Shown piece by piece: positions 62,862 through 64,000 of a DNA stretch of 64,000 nt (positions are counted from its first letter, which is position 1; every line of letters begins with the position of its first letter). Where the stretch lies: positions 19,317 to 83,316 of the forward strand of contig NZ_AUJG01000014.1 of NCBI RefSeq assembly GCF_000424105.1. The letters run 5' to 3'. Source of the stretch: Lachnospira multipara ATCC 19207. Its GTDB lineage: Bacteria > Bacillota > Clostridia > Lachnospirales > Lachnospiraceae. Made by a program: the position numbers and the translations under genes. Below the pieces are notes generated by a model that was not told the DNA's origin, did not search any database, and was given only the letters and a program-made list of their open reading frames with translations.

Positions 62862-62886
62862 ACCTTGCAAAGAAAGTTTGCAAGGT
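62862..62886 (-). terminator. Terminator of the rRNA-tRNA operon
   Basis: A 10-bp stem (ACCTTGCAAA with TTTGCAAGGT) followed by a run of seven T residues on the minus strand, just after tRNA-Arg(ACG). The rest of 62622-62861 shows nothing definite. Confidence 0.88.
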
Positions 62887-62889
62887 CAA

Positions 62890-62963
62890 TGTACGTGACA
62901 AGATTCGAACTCGCGACCTTCTGGTCCGTAGCCAGACGCTCTATCCAGCTGAGCTACACGTAC
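62890..62963 (-). tRNA. tRNA-Arg(ACG)
   Basis: Cloverleaf with GTACGTG/CACGTAC acceptor and anticodon arm TCTGG-CTACGGA-CCAGA. Confidence 0.95.
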
Positions 62964-62992
62964 ATATAAAGTAAACATCAAAGATGTTTAAG

Positions 62993-63079
62993 TGCCGGCA
63001 ACGGGAATCGAACCCGTATGGGAGTATAAGTCCCGCAGGATTTTAAGTCCTGTGCGTCTGCCAGTTCCGCCACACCGGC
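62993..63079 (-). tRNA. tRNA-Leu(TAA)
   Basis: Class II tRNA with a long variable arm and anticodon arm CAGGA-CTTAAAA-TCCTG. Confidence 0.95.
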
Positions 63080-63111
63080 ATGTGTGGTTTTTAGCCCTTT
63101 TAAGACTTAAA

Positions 63112-63184
63112 TGGGGCCTACAGGGCTCGAACCTGTGACCCTCTGCTTGTAAGGCAGATGCTCTCCCAGCTGAGCTAAGACCCC
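63112..63184 (-). tRNA. tRNA-Val(TAC)
   Basis: Identical to the gene at 23165-23237; anticodon loop CTTACAA. Confidence 0.95.
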
Positions 63185-63224
63185 ATATGTAAACATTGTT
63201 TACTTTACAATATTTAATTGTAAA

Positions 63225-63298
63225 CGACCCGGATGGGGTTCGAACCCACGACCTCCGCCGTGACAGGGCGGCGCTCTAACCAGCTGAGCCACCAGGCC
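63225..63298 (-). tRNA. tRNA-Asp(GTC)
   Basis: Cloverleaf with anticodon arm CCGCC-CTGTCAC-GGCGG and G discriminator. Confidence 0.95.
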
Positions 63299-63331
63299 AT
63301 AATAATTTTTTAAAAAAACGAGTAGAACAAA

Positions 63332-63405
63332 TGGACCTTCGGGGACTCGAACCCAGGACCGACCGGTTATGAGCCGGTTGCTCTAACCAACTGAGCTAAA
63401 GGTCC
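63332..63405 (-). tRNA. tRNA with CAT anticodon, probably tRNA-Ile2 (lysidine type)
   Basis: Cloverleaf with GGACCTT/AAGGTCC acceptor and anticodon arm ACCGG-CTCATAA-CCGGT. The body resembles Bacillus tRNA-Ile2, whereas the CAT tRNA at 23056 resembles elongator Met. An elongator Met identity cannot be excluded. Confidence 0.85.
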
Positions 63406-63412
63406 AAATAAG

Positions 63413-63484
63413 AGCCGACAGTCGGAGTCGAACCAACAACCTGCTGATTACAAATCAGCTGCTCTGCCATTGAGCCATGTCGGC
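63413..63484 (-). tRNA. tRNA-Thr(TGT)
   Basis: Cloverleaf with GCCGACA/TGTCGGC acceptor and anticodon arm GCTGA-TTTGTAA-TCAGC. Confidence 0.94.
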
Positions 63485-63513
63485 ATGAAAATCTACGCAT
63501 TTGCTCTACTCTA

Positions 63514-63585
63514 TGACGCCAAGGGGATTTGAACCCCTGATACCACCGTGAAAGGGTGGTGTCTTAACCGCTTGACCATGGCGCC
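63514..63585 (-). tRNA. tRNA-Glu(TTC)
   Basis: Cloverleaf with GGCGCCA/TGGCGTC acceptor and anticodon arm CCACC-CTTTCAC-GGTGG. Confidence 0.95.
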
Positions 63586-63624
63586 TTATTTGTATTCATA
63601 CAAATAGTGATATTCCTATCACAG

Positions 63625-63696
63625 CTCCCCGAGTAGGGCTCGAACCTACAACAACTCGGTTAACAGCCGAGTGCTCTACCATTGAGCTATCGAGGA
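63625..63696 (-). tRNA. tRNA-Asn(GTT)
   Basis: Cloverleaf with TCCTCGA/TCGGGGA acceptor and anticodon arm CTCGG-CTGTTAA-CCGAG. First tRNA after the 23S rRNA gene. Confidence 0.95.
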
Positions 63697-63838
63697 ATAT
63701 TATCTTATCGATAATGCCTGAAAGATTGCTCTTTCAAAACTGCACATTAAATATATCATCCGTTTGATTATCCTTAAAGAATAACCCTCGTTTTGTTCAG
63801 TGATTTCTCACTCTCTATCCAAACCTTAACCTTTACTT

Positions 63839-64000
63839 GGTTAAGCCCTCGACCTATTAGTACAAATCAGCTCCACATGTCACCACGCTTCCACCTTTTG
63901 CCTATCAACCTCGTCGTCTTCAAGGGGTCTTACTACATTCGTATGGGATATCTCATCTTGAGGGGGGCTTCACGCTTAGATGCCTTCAGCGTTTATCCCG
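63839..64000 (-). rRNA. 23S rRNA, 3' end (gene continues beyond the window)
   Basis: The minus strand ends like bacterial 23S rRNA: GAAGACGACGAGGTTGATAG, then TACTAATAGGTCGAGGGCTT. About 160 bases are visible. No 5S rRNA follows; the next genes downstream are tRNAs. Confidence 0.93.

Overview
The window looks like core chromosome of a low-GC anaerobic Firmicute of the class Clostridia, most likely Lachnospiraceae. The evidence is the order ispF-cysE-cysS-mrnC-rlmB-sigH, an aspS-gatC-gatA-gatB operon behind a T-box leader, glnA paired with an ANTAR regulator, folD paired with fchA, and strong AGGAGG ribosome sites throughout. A secreted pectate lyase (PL9-like), c-di-GMP proteins and a FliD-like protein suggest a pectin-degrading, possibly motile gut genus such as Lachnospira; that genus name is inference. 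No phage, insertion sequence with a transposase, CRISPR array, toxin-antitoxin pair or classical defence island was seen.

Layout. 1-13 kb (mostly minus): partial family II pyrophosphatase, P-type ATPase, membrane protein, cold-shock protein, LTA-synthase-like sulfatase, glnS, hslO, a methyltransferase, a SEC-C protein and a FliD-like protein. 13-23 kb: an acyl-carrier-like protein without the attachment serine, deoC, purA, tRNA-Thr, the sigH-rlmB-mrnC-cysS-cysE-ispF block and an EAL phosphodiesterase. 23-29.6 kb: two tRNAs, a gene-free kilobase with a 60-bp tandem repeat, purB, purC-purF and a PilZ protein. 29.6-38.9 kb: the aspS-gatCAB operon with its T-box and large palindromic repeats, a split chromate-type transporter, yqeY and trpS. 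39-47.7 kb: a YitT protein, glpK and a 1983-residue Ig-repeat surface protein. 48-59 kb: folD-fchA-dapF, glnA-ANTAR, pectate lyase, MFS carrier, aldose epimerase, tRNA-Leu, a glycosyltransferase and an Mrp ATPase. 59.4-64 kb: six tRNAs, a phosphodiesterase, rdgB, a THUMP methyltransferase, eight more tRNAs and the 3' end of a 23S rRNA.

How the genes connect. Purine synthesis is spread over three transcription units (purA, purB, purC-purF), each with a good sigma-A promoter and a roughly 100-135 nt leader carrying hairpins. One-carbon metabolism is served by folD-fchA. Translation is heavily represented: GlnRS, CysRS, AspRS, TrpRS, GatCAB and 17 tRNA genes. The T-box of aspS-gatCAB appears to read an asparagine codon, which fits a transamidation route to Asn-tRNA in a cell that also has GlnRS.

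The strongest leads are that T-box (GAAC specifier), tandem identical hairpins in the purA leader, a FolD that lacks the cyclohydrolase lysine beside a separate cyclohydrolase, the serine-less carrier protein, and three families of dispersed palindromic repeats, two copies of one lying inside the gat operon.
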